Shown here one piece after another: positions 22,573-34,908 of a stretch of DNA of 64,000 nucleotides (position 1 is its first letter; each line of letters opens with the position of its first letter). The stretch lies in NCBI GenBank assembly GCA_031771865.1, contig JASISA010000025.1, forward strand, positions 3,038,001 to 3,102,000. Reading direction: 5' to 3'. Made by a program: the position numbers and the translations under genes. The notes beneath the pieces were generated by a model, which made no database searches, was not told the origin of the DNA, and was given only the letters and a program-made list of their open reading frames with translations. Source of the DNA: Nothophaeocryptopus gaeumannii. Its lineage: Eukaryota > Ascomycota > Dothideomycetes > Mycosphaerellales > Mycosphaerellaceae.

Positions 22573-23233
22573 GCGGATCTCGCTTTGGGCCTAAGGGACG
22601 TTGTGTTCATTGAATCACACGCTGCGAGCACGGAGACCTGAGACGTTAGCAGAGGAGGCGGGTCCCAGGTACGGGCACAGGCATGCGCTTGCTTGCGGCG
22701 CGTTGAAAGCTCGCATAGAAGTATGTAGGAGCAGGCTTCGCGGGTGAGCCTTGTACATCGACTCGAATTCGCTGTTGTAGTAGATACTGTAGTATATAGC
22801 ATGGAGCTGCTGCAGAGCACAGGGTCTTCAATGCAACACTTCACTCCGACCAGTCGGCGAATGCTCGCGTGACGTGTGAAGATCCAAGTGCAGGCATGTG
22901 ACTGAGCCTCGGTCCGGTAGCGCTGCTTACATACACCTCGGGCTATCAACTCCATGAGAGGGTCCTTCTACAGCTTGCCATCAAACCTTACCAGTGAAAC
23001 ATGAATCTACTGCATACGACTCGTGTCTTCGATGAATTCTAGCGTTCTCCAGTGAATCAATTCTCACTCTCACCTCCTTCGACCGCAGACCACCCGTCCA
23101 GGGCCCCGGTCTACCCCCTCAGCAGACCCCACACTGCTTTGCGATCGCCTCCGAGACCTTCAACACTGTCTATTTCCCACGCTGTACATCATCTCAGACC
23201 ACGACAGTTCGACCATCCTGCGCGTACAGCATA
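22573..23233. other. Intergenic upstream of PEX5
   Basis: These 661 bp contain a pyrimidine-rich stretch shortly before the PEX5 start (about 23050-23230), typical of fungal promoters and 5' UTRs. No gene is seen. Confidence 0.5.
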
Positions 23234-25239
23234 ATGTCTTTCCTTGGTGGTCCAGAATGTAGCACAGGGTCAAACCCGCTGGCACAATTTCAGAAGCAGA
23301 CTGGGGCCGATACCTCGCTGCAGAGAGACCGCCTCGCATCCCGACAACCACAACAACTCAACGGCTTCCGTCGCGGTCAGCATCTGCCCGAAGATGCTGC
23401 TTTCCAAGACTTTGCTCAGCAGGGCCCACATATGGGGGAAATGCTTCCAAACGATGCCTTCCACATGGATCAACTGCGGAGAGAGGCCGAGCATCTGGAG
23501 CGAGTAGGTGGCGGAGGTGGTGGTGGCAGCGGTGCCAAGTGGGCTAGCGAGTTTGCTCAAAAGGGACCACAATTTGCGCCAGAAGAGTTTGTGCAGCAGC
23601 GGAGTGGAGGGTTCAATCCGCAAGACTTTGCCCAGTTCCGACAGTCACAAATGACGCCTACCGGGAGGACAGCGAGTCCGAACAACTCATATCAGTCCGC
23701 CTACCGGACTCCCATGTATGGGTCATCCATGTACGGAGGCTTTCAAAGGCCTATGATGTATCAGAATAGCATGTACCAGCAGCCTCAACAGCAACAATAC
23801 GAGGGCAAAGGGAAGGGACGAGTGCAAGAGCTGAGCGATACCGATTGGGAGAAACAATTCGAGGAGCTTTCAACGGCAGATAAGGATGCGAATCTTGAGC
23901 AGCTTGATCAGGAGGCCAATGAAGCCATAGAGCGGGAGCTAAACCAAGTCGACAGGTAAGTCGTCATTGTCTCATTATTCTCTGTTCCATCTGCTCACAT
24001 GAGAGCAGATCGGAGACTGGCTGGGGAGACTTCGAGAGCATCATGGAAGGCGTACGACAGGAGGCTAATGTAAACAGGGACATGCTCGCCGACGAGGAAC
24101 TGACTGGCCATTTTGGAGACGAGTACGACCAATGGAAAGACTTCGATGGGCTTGGCCACAACTTTGACGCTTTCCGAAATGAATTCCCAAATTATGATAC
24201 GCACCAACCTGGTGTCTACATGTTCGAGGACAACAACCTCTTCAGAGACGTGCCCAATGCGTACGAAGAAGGAATGAAGATTATGAGAGAAGGTGGCAAT
24301 CTGAGCATAGCAGCACTTGCGTTCGAGGCAGCCGTGCAGAAAGATCAAGATTTTGTCGAGGCATGGGTAGCGCTGGGACAGGCACAGGCGCAGAATGAGA
24401 AAGAGTCACCTGCCATTCGGGCGTTGGAGCATGCGCTTAAGGTCGACCCGAACAACCTCGAAGCGCTCATGGGACTGGCCGTATCATACACGAACGAAGG
24501 ATACGACACACTTGCATACAGGACACTGGAGCGCTGGGTAGCAAGCAAGTACCCTCAGCTAGGTGTCAAGCCGCGCGGTATCGACGAAGAAGAGGAAATG
24601 GGCTTCACAGACCGTCACATGCTCCACGAGAAAGTAACAAACTACTTCCTCGAAGCTGCACAACTAAACCCAGAAGGCGGAGACGTAGATGTCGATGTCC
24701 AAGTCGGCCTCGGCGTTCTCTTCTACGGCAGCGAGGATTACGACAAAGCCGTAGACTGCTTCACCGCCGCTCTAAACAGCCACCAACACGGCTCCCTCAA
24801 ACGAGAAGGCGAAGAACACTTACTCTGGAACCGCCTAGGCGCCACTTTAGCCAACTCCGCCCGCTCAGAAGAAGCCATCGAAGCTTACTCCCGCGCCCTC
24901 GAACTCCGACCCAATTTCGTCCGCGCCCGATATAATCTAGGTGTCTCGTGCATCAATCTGGGAGTTCTCGAAGAAGCTGCGGGCCATCTTTTGGGTGCGC
25001 TCTCGATGCATCGGGTGTTGGAGCAGGAGGGACGACAGAAGGCGGCGGAGTTGATGAAGGATGGTCATGGGAATGATGTTGATGAGAAAGCGGTTGATGA
25101 TGTTATTAAGCAGAATCAGAGTACGAATTTGTATGATACGTTGAGGAGGGTGTTTACGCAGATGAATCGGAGGGACCTGGCGGGGATGGTTGGGCCGGAT
25201 ATGGATTTGGATCAGATGAGGGGAGAGTTTGACTTTTAG
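23234..25239 (+). CDS. PEX5: Peroxisomal PTS1 import receptor Pex5
   Basis: Pex5 binds C-terminal SKL-type signals of matrix proteins in the cytosol and docks at Pex14/Pex13 on the peroxisome. Exons 23234-23955 and 24009-25239 give 650 aa. The N-terminus MSFLGGPEC has a Cys at residue 9, in the position of the conserved Cys that is monoubiquitinated for receptor recycling. Pex14-binding WxxxF/Y-type motifs are visible: WASEF near 103, WEKQF near 205 and WGDFE near 246. A Gly-rich and Gln/Tyr/Met-rich disordered region lies between them. The C-terminal half is the TPR domain, about residues 330-600, with LGVLFYGSEDYDKAVDCF, RLGATLANSARSEEAIEAY and ARYNLGVSCINLG. All are standard for fungal Pex5, and the length is normal. 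Confidence 0.95.
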
Positions 25240-27054
25240 AGGGAGAGGATTGTACTGGTCGATCTGGGCTGTATATAGCGACGAAGGGCAGTCGGTCGAA
25301 TGAAACCATACTGTTGGGAGGACGAGATCGTTCTTTTTCACTGGCGAAACAGTTGGAACGCTTGTTCTCCATCTTGTCTTGCAGTTGCTTGGATCATTCG
25401 TGATGTGCTGAGTTATTTACACGTCTTCTCTTTGCATTCACAACTCTACAATTCTCGCATTGTCAAGAGCTGCTTCGGCTCACGCAGTCGCGGTTATGGA
25501 GAGCTTTGTATGTACAAAGTACATGATCACACCTCGCTACAGTAGTATGCTGCACAAGAAGGCCCGTAGAATTACGGTGGCGTTGTGTACCTAGCGCGGT
25601 CCTGCATAATACGCAATCGAGGTACTGTAGCTTTTCACACAGCCACCGTGTGCCTTGCGCAACATCCGTTGGAGGCGCAGGTACATGTATACAAGTTCGG
25701 CAGAGGATATCATCTCGGCGTCTGAAAGTGAGGTACGTTGCGGAGGAAGACAAGAGAAGAGAAGGCATCAGCGACTTTCAATCAATCTGTGTGACACGAC
25801 AAGCAAGCGTGGAGAGGTGGTAAGCTGGTAAGCTGCATATGCAAGTAAAAGATTATTGCAGAAGGTGGGCATTGCGGAGGCGAGCCAGCAGCGGCCGGCG
25901 GCCAGAAATGGAAGACGAAGGCCGGAGACGATTCCAGTCCCCGGCAGCTCGCATGGAGGAGAGGACATGGATGGTGCGAACGAGCTGCCGGATAGGTGCT
26001 AGCAGACATGTCTTGTTTAGTGCCGTGTTGTAGTTAAGATACGAGGTGTATTCGAAGGTGCCAGAGTCCTGGGGGTGCAAGGGCAATACGGTGGTTGGGC
26101 TGCTCGTGTCACTCAGCCGGAGTACGATGAGGGGCGGAACATGGTAGTGGAGAGAAGTCTCCAGCGGCAAGGCAGATGAAAGGTGCGTGGAAGTGGTGTG
26201 AAGAACCTCGCTCGTATGTGATTTGATGGGACGACGAGTGAATGGTCCAGGAGCACCTCAATGGCGCGACAAATAAAGTTTGGAAATCGAATTAAACCGC
26301 CAAAGACACGCGTCGTCCCTTCTTCAGTGGATCCTTCTTCAACCACACCACAGCAGCGAACTTCTTCCATACCAACAACTCCAGCACAACTATCACCGCC
26401 ACAGCATCAAATTTCCGCCGGCTGCTCGAGCGTGGTCGTGTGCGCAGACGATTTGCCTCCTGTCCTATCTCACCGCCGCGCACAGGCCAACGTCCAGTTT
26501 GGCTCTGGTCCGCTCGTGTCCCTTTGCCGATTTCCGCAGTGCTCCTAACCCACAGCCCACCGCGCACAACCCGGCATACGCGCGAGCTCATCGTCGCTTG
26601 GCATTCTGGGTACCCGGCCTGCGTCTGCTCCTTCGACTGTTGTCAACTCGTACACCGCAGTGGCAACGTGTGCTCTCTGACGACCTTGCCACACGCTGCA
26701 ACACGCTCACAGCCAAGTCGGCGTCAACATCTTCAAGCCACTTCGACGCCAGACAAAGCCCGCAGCAGCCCCTTCAGCAACCACAGCGGCAGCTCCTTGC
26801 GTGACAGCCCACCGACCTGTCCACGGCGAAGACATTGGCGTCTGCTTGGCTGAGCGCCCTCGTCGTACACGCTACGCGAACTCCCCTTTCTGCTTTATTG
26901 TCAACTCCATCTACACTCGAATAACACTTTATACGCAACAAGCAGGCGCCGCTGCGTGAGGTTGGTCTCGCATTTGAGCACAGCAGTCGGTATTTATTGA
27001 CGGATATCCCAGATCGGCAACTACACCCATAGATCAACAACACACTTATACAAC
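25240..27054. other. Long intergenic region without recognisable gene
   Basis: This 1.8 kb stretch, the longest of the window, has frames on both strands, but none shows a domain, a consistent codon pattern or plausible splice joins. It could hold long UTRs of PEX5 and the next gene, or a non-coding RNA. Nothing in it can be called. Confidence 0.5.
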
Positions 27055-28305
27055 ATGGACGACTGGCACACGGCGCAGAGCTGGGGCATTTTCGCTGTCA
27101 TTGCAGGTGGATTGGCCTGGTACTATTATCCCAAGGGAAAGAAGCCAGCAGCTCAGCCAGCACCAGCCAAAGAGCTCAAGGAACGGCTGAAGAAACCAGC
27201 CAGACAAGTGACGCACGCAGAGAAAGCCGCCGTGCAACCACAAAGCACGAGCATCGACAATACCGCGACGACTATCGAGACCCAGGCATCGCAGAATGGA
27301 GCAAAGAAGCGAAAGGCCACGGGCCAACTTGCGACGCCAGCGGCACCAACGCCGAAGGAGGCAGACGATGAGGAGATTGACATGTCCACAAGACACTTTG
27401 CAGAGCAGATGAAGAAGGCTCGCGATGGTGTCAAGGTGACCAAGGGGGACAAGCAACAGGAGCGTGTGAAGACGGTCAAGCCAAAGGGCGCAGCGCCAGT
27501 CCTGTCCTCCGGCTCATCCCAAGCAGACGAAGAGGATTGGTCTCCAGCTGTCTCGCCAGCCCTTCGAGCAAGCGGCATCGATGACATGTTGGAGCCAGTG
27601 GCTTCTGGGCCAACCTCTCTTCGCATTACTGCGTCAGAGAAGCCAGCCAAGGAGAAGGTGAAGAAGGCAAAGAAGGAAGAGCCCGTCGAGACGAAGAAGC
27701 AGCGGCAGAATAGGTTGAAAAAGGAAGTGCAACAGGCAGAGCGGGCTGAACAAGACAAGCTACACAAGGCCAGAGGAGAGCAACACCGCCGCGAGGCGCG
27801 CCTTGCAAGAGGTGAGGCCGCAAAGGACGGCTCACAATTCATGGCCGCCCAGAATGCGAGCAACCCCTGGACTGAGCGCAACGCTGTCCGCGACGTTCAG
27901 AACCCAGTCAAGGCCTCTGCCGACGAGCAGCCACAACTCCTCGACACCTTCGACGCTGCATCCACCAGCAGCTCCAACGCTGAGGCCAGCACCGCTGCCA
28001 CCTCTACTACTGATCAGGCGCCGAACAACTGGAAGGACGAGATCGCGTCAGGCGAAGACGAATACCAACGCGCGATCGAAGAATCTGAACGCGAGACAGG
28101 CTGGAGCGAGGTCAAGACCTCCAAGAAGAGCCAGAAGAAGAAGCCGTCCGAGAACGGCGATGTCACTCCAGTGCCGCAGCAACCAGTAGCTGCCGCTCCC
28201 ACGAAAGCAAAGGCAAAGACCAACGGCAAGCCAGTCGGCAAGTTCGCTGCTCTTGCCGATGAAACAGATGTCGACCCCAGCGACGACTCCAACTGGGCTG
28301 CATGA
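27055..28305 (+). CDS. Membrane-anchored, charged low-complexity protein (fungal, unknown function)
   Basis: Not assigned to a function. A single exon encodes 416 aa. Residues about 9-26 form one hydrophobic segment (WGIFAVIAGGLAWYYY) followed immediately by a Lys-rich stretch, suggesting an N-terminal anchor with the bulk of the protein in the cytosol. The middle is Lys/Glu/Ala-rich and predicted coiled coil (KKAKKEEPVETKKQRQNRLK and the following 50 residues). The C-terminal half is disordered, with the tryptophan-containing short segments NPWTERNAVRD, NNWKDEI and GWSEVKTSKK. The end KFAALADETDVDPSDDSNW looks conserved in style. The combination resembles small ER-anchored ribosome- or RNA-associated fungal proteins, but I cannot name the family. 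Confidence 0.72.
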   Translation: MDDWHTAQSWGIFAVIAGGLAWYYYPKGKKPAAQPAPAKELKERLKKPARQVTHAEKAAVQPQSTSIDNTATTIETQASQNGAKKRKATGQLATPAAPTPKEADDEEIDMSTRHFAEQMKKARDGVKVTKGDKQQERVKTVKPKGAAPVLSSGSSQADEEDWSPAVSPALRASGIDDMLEPVASGPTSLRITASEKPAKEKVKKAKKEEPVETKKQRQNRLKKEVQQAERAEQDKLHKARGEQHRREARLARGEAAKDGSQFMAAQNASNPWTERNAVRDVQNPVKASADEQPQLLDTFDAASTSSSNAEASTAATSTTDQAPNNWKDEIASGEDEYQRAIEESERETGWSEVKTSKKSQKKKPSENGDVTPVPQQPVAAAPTKAKAKTNGKPVGKFAALADETDVDPSDDSNWAA

Positions 28306-29670
28306 TTGCACCACGACACGGCAACGGCCATTGGCGATCTCGATTCTATTCTTGATCAGCCATATACAGAGCCTAGATGCCGCATTTTGCACAGCACTTT
28401 ATTTTCTCAGTTTACTTTGTCCACAAGCGCATTTACGGGTATGGAGAAAGGTCTCCGGACGGCGCAATTGTTTCTTGAGCTCGCGGACACTACGATGCCG
28501 TTGAGCCATCATCAAATTGCATTCTGCTGCATTCGGCGCGGCCACGGTTGCAATATACTCCCTGGCAAGGCGCATCAGGCGCAAAGAGGAATGAAGATCA
28601 AAATGAAATTTGGTCAATTGGAGGACAGGAAGACAGGGGGACAGCTTAGTAGGAGGTGTAGTAATTTTTCGAAAAGCCTCGCGGATAGAGCGTGCAGAGA
28701 GTGAAGAAGACGAAACGGCGGCAGGGTGGTGTAAGAAGTGAGCAAATGGCTCTTCGATAGCAATTCGAATGGAAAGCGGCGAGAAAAGTTATACAACTGT
28801 CCACAGCGGCTTCGGTCGGCCTCGTAGATGATCTCAATGGCATGTTTCATGAATAGACCCTCGTGATTAATCCCGGGTGGGTTCAATGGCTAGTGCGCAC
28901 TGCGCAGTAGTTGAACAAGGTACTCGAATAACGTGCGATGTGAGGTCAATCTCAGCTCTTCGATGCACCGGTAGCTTTATTGTCGAGACACGAGGGAAGG
29001 GGAGTGTGAAAGCACAAGACGGATTTCTCCTTTGACGGACTTGGCTGCGGTTCTTTCTCAGAGCACAGATCTGGTGTCCGCAGGCCCTGAATCGGAATGT
29101 CGAATTAAGCTCGAAGTCTCGAAGAACTTGCCAGTTGTTGTGTGCACATGCGCCTGGGCGGGCCGACTCCTCCAGTTTCAACGGAGCCAGCCTTTCAAAT
29201 GGCCAGCAGCTATTGACCTGACTCCCCAAATATACATCAAAGCCCGACTGTCTCTTGTCGACCCTACTCCTATATGCCACATTGCGACTCCTGACTTCTG
29301 AGAAAGAGTAGTGAGATTCTTCGAGGGAGCGCCGTGTTCTTGTTGTCACTCTCTCTTCTTTCGAATTGCTTGTTGGTGTAAGCCGCATCGGGGGCTAGAA
29401 AGACTACAGTAGCTTCATCATCACATAGGTGGCCACTATTACAGCTGCTACCACCACGACGGTTCACTGCTACGAGCTAGAGAGCGCTGGACGACGAACC
29501 GGACAATCAGCTGCAAAGCTTGCTCGGCGACATTGAGGACAGTACAGCCCAACAGTACTAGTCTGATTCCTGTCTGAAGACAATACATCACTCGACGATA
29601 TTACGCTCACAACTACCCTTCCTCGACTCCTACCTCCACCTCGCGTAGCGAACACGACACGAACCTCAAG
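28306..29670. other. Intergenic upstream of SURF4
   Basis: In this 1.37 kb the largest open frame (minus strand, about 28867-29388) has no domain and atypical composition. It probably holds the SURF4 promoter/5' UTR plus the upstream 3' UTR. Confidence 0.5.
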
Positions 29671-30778
29671 ATGGCGCAAATCAGAGGAACAGCAGGATAC
29701 CACCTCGGTGGCAACCAAGGCGCGAACTTTGGCGGCGGCAACTTCGGAGGACCCAGCGGTGGGCCTTCCTCGTCCGCGACCAACGACCCTTCACCCCTCG
29801 ATGCGATACGCGAGCAGACGAGCAAGCTAGAAGATTTGCTGGATACATACTCCGACCCGATCAAGCCATACCTGCCCGCTATTGGGAGATTCTTGATTGT
29901 GGTCACATTCTTGGAGGATGCTCTGAGGATTTTGACACAATGGAGTGATCAGCTGGAATATTTGCACAATTTCCGGTATAGTGAGTATACCCATACAATG
30001 CTTAATAACACGAGAGGAGGTGAATTAGAGAGGCACAAGCACATGAAGAACACATCGGAAGAGATCGACGGGCTAACATGATATTCTACAGTGCCAACCG
30101 GAATCAACCACATCTTCCTCCTCGTCAACGTCGTAGCGATGACTGCTAGCAGCATCCTCATCATTGCACGCAAATACTCCGAATACGCCGTCGGCGGCCT
30201 CATTGGCGTGGTCATCACCCAAGCACTCGGCTACGGCCTCATCTTCGACCTCAACTTCTTCCTCCGCAACCTTTCCGTCATGGGTGGCCTCATCATGGTC
30301 CTCTCCGACAGCTGGGTGCGCAAGAAGTTCGCTCCCGCAGGCCTGCCTACCCTCGACGAGAAGGATCGAAAGATGTACTTCCAGCTCGCTGGTCGTGTGC
30401 TTTTGATCTTCTTGTTCGTTGGCTTTGTGTTCGCGGGTGAGTGGAGCGTGGGCAGAATCTTTGTGATCCTGATCGGAGCTGTGGCTTGTGTGATGGTTGT
30501 GGTGGGATTCAAGGCGAAATGGTCCGCGATAGTACTCGTGATGATTTTGAGTGTGTTCAATCTTTTGGTGAACAATTTCTGGACGGTGGGTACTGCAATA
30601 ATCTCAAGGAGGGGAAGAACCATGCTGACGATATTTCTAGCTCCACCCACACCACCCTCACAAGGATTTCGCCAAGTACGACTTCTTCCAGATCTTGTCG
30701 ATCGTTGGTGGCCTTCTGCTACTGGTGAACATGGGACCAGGCCAGGTCAGCTTCGACGAGAAGAAGAAGGTCTACTAG
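29671..30778 (+). CDS. ERV29: SURF4/Erv29-type ER cargo receptor
   Basis: Polytopic COPII cargo receptor that carries soluble secretory proteins from ER to Golgi. Three exons (29671-29980, 30092-30585, 30641-30778) give 313 aa. Intron 1 is 111 nt (GTGAGT donor, CTACAG acceptor) and intron 2 is 55 nt (GTGGGT donor, TTCTAG acceptor). A Gly/Asn-rich cytoplasmic N-terminus leads into EQTSKLEDLLDTYSDPIKPYLP, the usual start of the family. About six to seven hydrophobic segments follow, with conserved RFLIVVTFLEDALRI, MPTGINHIFL and LMGLSD-like MVLSDSWVRKK. The C-terminus FDEKKKVY carries the lysine-rich retrieval signal typical of Surf4 proteins. A frame read through the second intron gives a longer, wrong tail ending at 30885. 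Confidence 0.93.
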
Positions 30779-31274
30779 GTCCTCCAGCTGCTGCTGCGGA
30801 AGACGAGAAGACGAGTTACGAGACCACTCGAGAAGGAATGGGGAAAGGGCTGTGGACGATGCGGGTCTGTCCCATGTGCATCTAGCATCGCGCAGAATGG
30901 CGTTCGACCAAGCTCAGGGAATTTGGATATCTTGGGAGCAGGAGGAGTGGGAAATGATGGCCTTGTAGCTTGGCCCGCCCTCGAGCCGAACGATGGGCTC
31001 GAGCGGTATGTACGAAGTTTCCAGGGCAATTATCTTCAAAAAGTGCTACATCTTTGTCTCTATTCCTTTGCGATGTGTTGTGCTCTCGAAATCTAAGGCG
31101 TACTGATAAGTCACGTGCTTTGTGCCTGAGAACGCGCTCCATGAACTTCAGGCGTCAAGCTTCGAATTGCATTGAGCTTCACTCAGAAACCCACAAACGC
31201 TCAATCGAAAATCGCGGCACGTGAACAACAGAAGTCGCTACGGCCCGCGTATTCTACTTCACTTCCGATTCAAG
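30779..31274. other. Intergenic between SURF4 and NUP84
   Basis: These 496 bp have no gene. The NUP84 frame is open from 31221, but the start is taken at 31275. Confidence 0.5.
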
Positions 31275-34200
31275 ATGCCCGCGACACGTTCGGGAGCCGC
31301 GTCTTCTGGCATACCCAAAATCAAAGCTCCTGCAAGGAAAACACGCTCCATGGCCGCCAACAGACAAACGTCGGCTTCTATAGCGACGGCGGCTGCTGAG
31401 TGGAACCTGATTCCAAGGCAAGAGAACGAACAAAACGAGCAGCAGGCATTACAGCGCCTCGAGAACGACGAAGACGAAGACGATATCCTCGACGACATGC
31501 TCTCCACCACACAACACCCAAGCGGACGACCAGAAACCGCGCAAGTCTCCGCAGCGCTTCGTGAGATGGCCGAACGCGTCGGGAAAGAGGTGGAGACGTT
31601 TGCGGAGAGTCTGGATAAGTTTCTTGAAGAGCTTCCCCCTACCGCGCTGGATAAATATGATGCTGTGTTGAAATTGGTGGATGATTTCAAGGCGATTGCG
31701 AAGGATGCGGCGTATAAGTTGGAAGTGGAACATCGGAAGGAGAGGGCGGGAGTTTTGAGGAGGGAGTGGGGGGAGGGGGTGAAGGGTGGGAGTCAACAAG
31801 GCGGTCCTGGCGGGGCGTTGGCGCTGAGTGGGAGTTTGAGGTTGGCGGGGGGAGGTGGCTTGAGCGAGGGAAAGAAGGAGAAGGTCTTGCAACAGAGAAA
31901 ATGGCAGCAAGAAGCGGATTTGTGGGATTTGTTTCGGATTATGCTGGAACTGCATCATATTCCCGATCAGGATATGTTGCGGCGGGAGAGGGAGGAGACG
32001 TTGGATGAGATGGGAGATGTCAATCGATATACATCCGAGGCGGAGCTGTTTGAGCGCTTCTTGTTGACTGATGAGGTTGCGAGAGAACGCTGGCTTGTCA
32101 AGAGGTGGTTGGAGCAAACTGTCGAACATCAGGAGAGTGATCTGGAGGGCATCGTGGAGGAGCTCGAGACCAGAGCCGGTCGTGGGAGAGGCCTCTGGAC
32201 TTCGGGCTGGATGCACACGAGGGAGAAGATCAAGCACGAGAAACGATTGAGAAATTGGCCGGCACCCGATGCAGACCCGCTACCGCAGTTGAGAAGCAGC
32301 GATAACGCGGAGCTGCTGGTCACGAGTCTGGATCCAGATGCTGTCAGTAGACAGGGCCGAACGCTGGAGAAGCCGGACAAGTACTTTGAACGCGCTATTT
32401 GGATTGCCTGCTGGGAGATGCTGCGGCGCGGCAAGAGCTGGCAGGAAATCAGCGAGTGGTGCCGGGAGAGAAATGAAGGCTGGAGGGCTGTCGCCATTGG
32501 CAAGGCTGCTGATCCGGCAGAAACTCTGTCAAACTCGACGTGGAGGAAGATGTGCTACCTTGCCTCGCAGTCTGAGGGTGCTATCGACTTCGAGGCTGCA
32601 GTATATGGGCTTTGTGGTGGAAGTGTCAAGGCGATGGAAGTCGTCTGCCGCAACCTTGACGACTACCTCTACGCCAATTACAGTGCCTGGCTGGTGAGGC
32701 GATTCGACCAATTCCTTGAGCTCAACTTCCCCGATCGCGCGCCGCGGTCACATCGAGGAGCCATTGAGGAGTCTATTATCCGACTTGTCGAGCGACTGCG
32801 AAAGGAAGCGACAACGAGCTTGGAAGCCGTGAAGCCGATGAAAATCATACAGAGCTACCTCATTGCTAATGATGTTGGAAGCATGGTCCACACGCTGGGC
32901 TATGCCGTGTCTTTCGCCGACCAACAGATAAAGACGGGTGAGCGCATGATCATCCACCTCGAGCCATTCTGGCAGGATAAGAACGAGAATCAGCCAGAGG
33001 AGGAGATCGCTCTCGACCCGCAGACCCTGCGCATCGCCACGCACATGGGCATCTTGCTTGATACGCTTGCGCCGCAAGAGCTTGATGAGGACGAGCTCTC
33101 TGCGAGAAGCAATGTCATTGTCGCCTACATCCAGGCTCTGCGCGCGGCTGGCAAGCGCGAGCTCATTCCGCTATACGCATCACGCTTGTCTAAGGGAGCG
33201 TATGTGATGGCGATGAGCCGAGTCATGCAAGACATTACGGATGAGAAGGAGCAGCAGCAAACACTGATGCTTCTGCAGCAGTATGACCTCGACTTGACTT
33301 TCATCTTGAATGAGCAATTGGGCTATGTTCTTGATGCTCACTTGGCTCATGACCTTGAGGACAGGATGCCGTTCAAGATTTTGGAGAAGTCTGATGATAC
33401 GAAGCACCCTGGTCAGTGTATCATCGATGGGTTCTTGCCTGATGTTGAGAGAGATGACGATAGGGCTCTTGTTGCTAGCTTGAGGTGGTTCAATATCGCG
33501 CAGGGGCATTGGAAAGATACGTTTGCCGCGTTGTCTTATGCGTTGCGAAAGGCTTTGGGTAAGTCAACAACTCTAATCTTCACGTTCGATGTTTGCTGAT
33601 TTTTTCTGCAGTTGCTGGTCGCATTGCATGCGCGTTATCAATCGTTCACGGGTTCCCTTACGACGAGATCGCCACCAAGAAGTCCTACCAAGTCATGGGC
33701 AGATCTGTCAACCCAATGGAGACAGACATTATCCTCCCACCAGACGACGCCGCAACCTGGGACCTCCTCTCCCGCCAAAGCCGAACTTACTACGAACTCG
33801 AGCTCCTCGTAACAGCCATCAAAGCCCTCTACGACTGGCGCACCAACGAAGCCGAATACACCACAAAACACCCGAAACTCTCTGGCGCGTCGCCTACTCT
33901 CAAGCACGCCAAAGAGACCGTTGACGAAGCTATGCAACCCCTCCTCAAAGGCAAACTCCTCCTCAACCCCGTCGACGAACAGGAAGATGCCGATCTTAAA
34001 GACATCCGAACGACATACCTCCCGGAAATCATCCTCGCGTATAACACCGTCCTCCACGCAGCAGGCTATCTCATCTCCCGAGAAAATCTCATCGAAAGTA
34101 TGGAAATGAGCGTCACGATCGCCAACGACGATTACCGTCTTTCCGAGACATTCATCGCTGCGGGTCGTATGCGAGAACTCGTCGACAGCTTCGCACAGAC

Positions 34201-34366
34201 TTCAAAATCGATGTTAGTCCTCAAAGCCGAGGGCAAGAAATGGGCCCCAAGAAAGGGGAGAGAGGGGAAAGATCTCGCGATTTGGGAAATTGGAGCGCAG
34301 AGTAGTGGGGTTGGGAATGGGGGTAATGTGAGGCCGGGACACATGCGGACTTTGAGCCTTTCTTAG
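31275..34366 (+). CDS. NUP84: Nuclear pore Y-complex nucleoporin Nup84/Nup107
   Basis: Alpha-helical scaffold subunit of the Y-shaped outer-ring complex of the nuclear pore. Exons 31275-33558 and 33612-34366 give 1012 aa. The 53-nt intron (GTAAGT donor, CTGCAG acceptor) joins LRKAL to VAGRIACALSIVHG. The N-terminal 70 residues are basic, then acidic and disordered; the rest is all-helical. Family landmarks are FERAIWIACWEMLRRGKSW, WRKMCYLAS, AVYGLCGGSVKAMEVVCRN, IVAYIQALRAAGKRELIPLY and LRWFNIAQGHWKDTF. The Gly-rich insert near 31790-31870 (residues about 172-198) looks like low-complexity expansion. The start at MPATRS is chosen over an upstream ATG at 31221 whose 18 residues lack similarity. 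Confidence 0.92.
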
Positions 34367-34908
34367 GAGTCGAGGCTGAGAGTGGGCGGGTCCGAGTCTT
34401 TGTTACCGTTGGGGGCGGAGGTGCAGGATACTGAGGCGTGGAAGATTTTGTATCATGGGATGGAGGTGGAGGGTTGAGTGGAGGGAGGGAGGGAGGGAAT
34501 CTGAGGAGATTGGAGATGTGGTGTACTTTGGGACTGGCTGCGTATGAGGGCGCGGCAGGTATTAGCATTGCATTGCATAGCATCGCAGGCGTGGTGTGGT
34601 GTGGTATACCCCATTACAATCAAATTGCCGTCGGGTTTGAAGGGTGTCGCGTCTTCGTGTCTCAATCTGAAAAACTGACTTTGGGATGGATGCTGTGAAG
34701 GTTGTATTATTGTAGCGAGAATATGTGCATTGCAAAGAAATATATCCGTCGTCAAGCCATCTACCCATCTGGGGAATCATTATGCACTCCGTCCAACCTC
34801 ACGTCCTGAACACCACGCATGCTATCGAAACACTCCTAGCCAGATCCGCTTCTGTCGATTACCTCCTGTCTGCATCAGCCACCATCTCTCCCGAACACTG
34901 ATGTCGAA
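34367..34908. other. Intergenic, convergent NUP84 and RAD51
   Basis: These 542 bp hold two 3' UTRs and short GT/TG-rich runs (for example GGTGTGGTGTGGT near 34590). No gene is seen. Confidence 0.5.

Noticed and set aside
26280..26853. Overlapping plus-strand frames of up to 174 codons in the 1.8-kb gap
   Set aside because: Gln/Ser/His-rich composition from a repetitive CAGCA-type background, with no conserved features.
28867..29388. Minus-strand frame of 173 codons upstream of SURF4
   Set aside because: Composition looks random, no motif is present, and it overlaps the probable SURF4 promoter.
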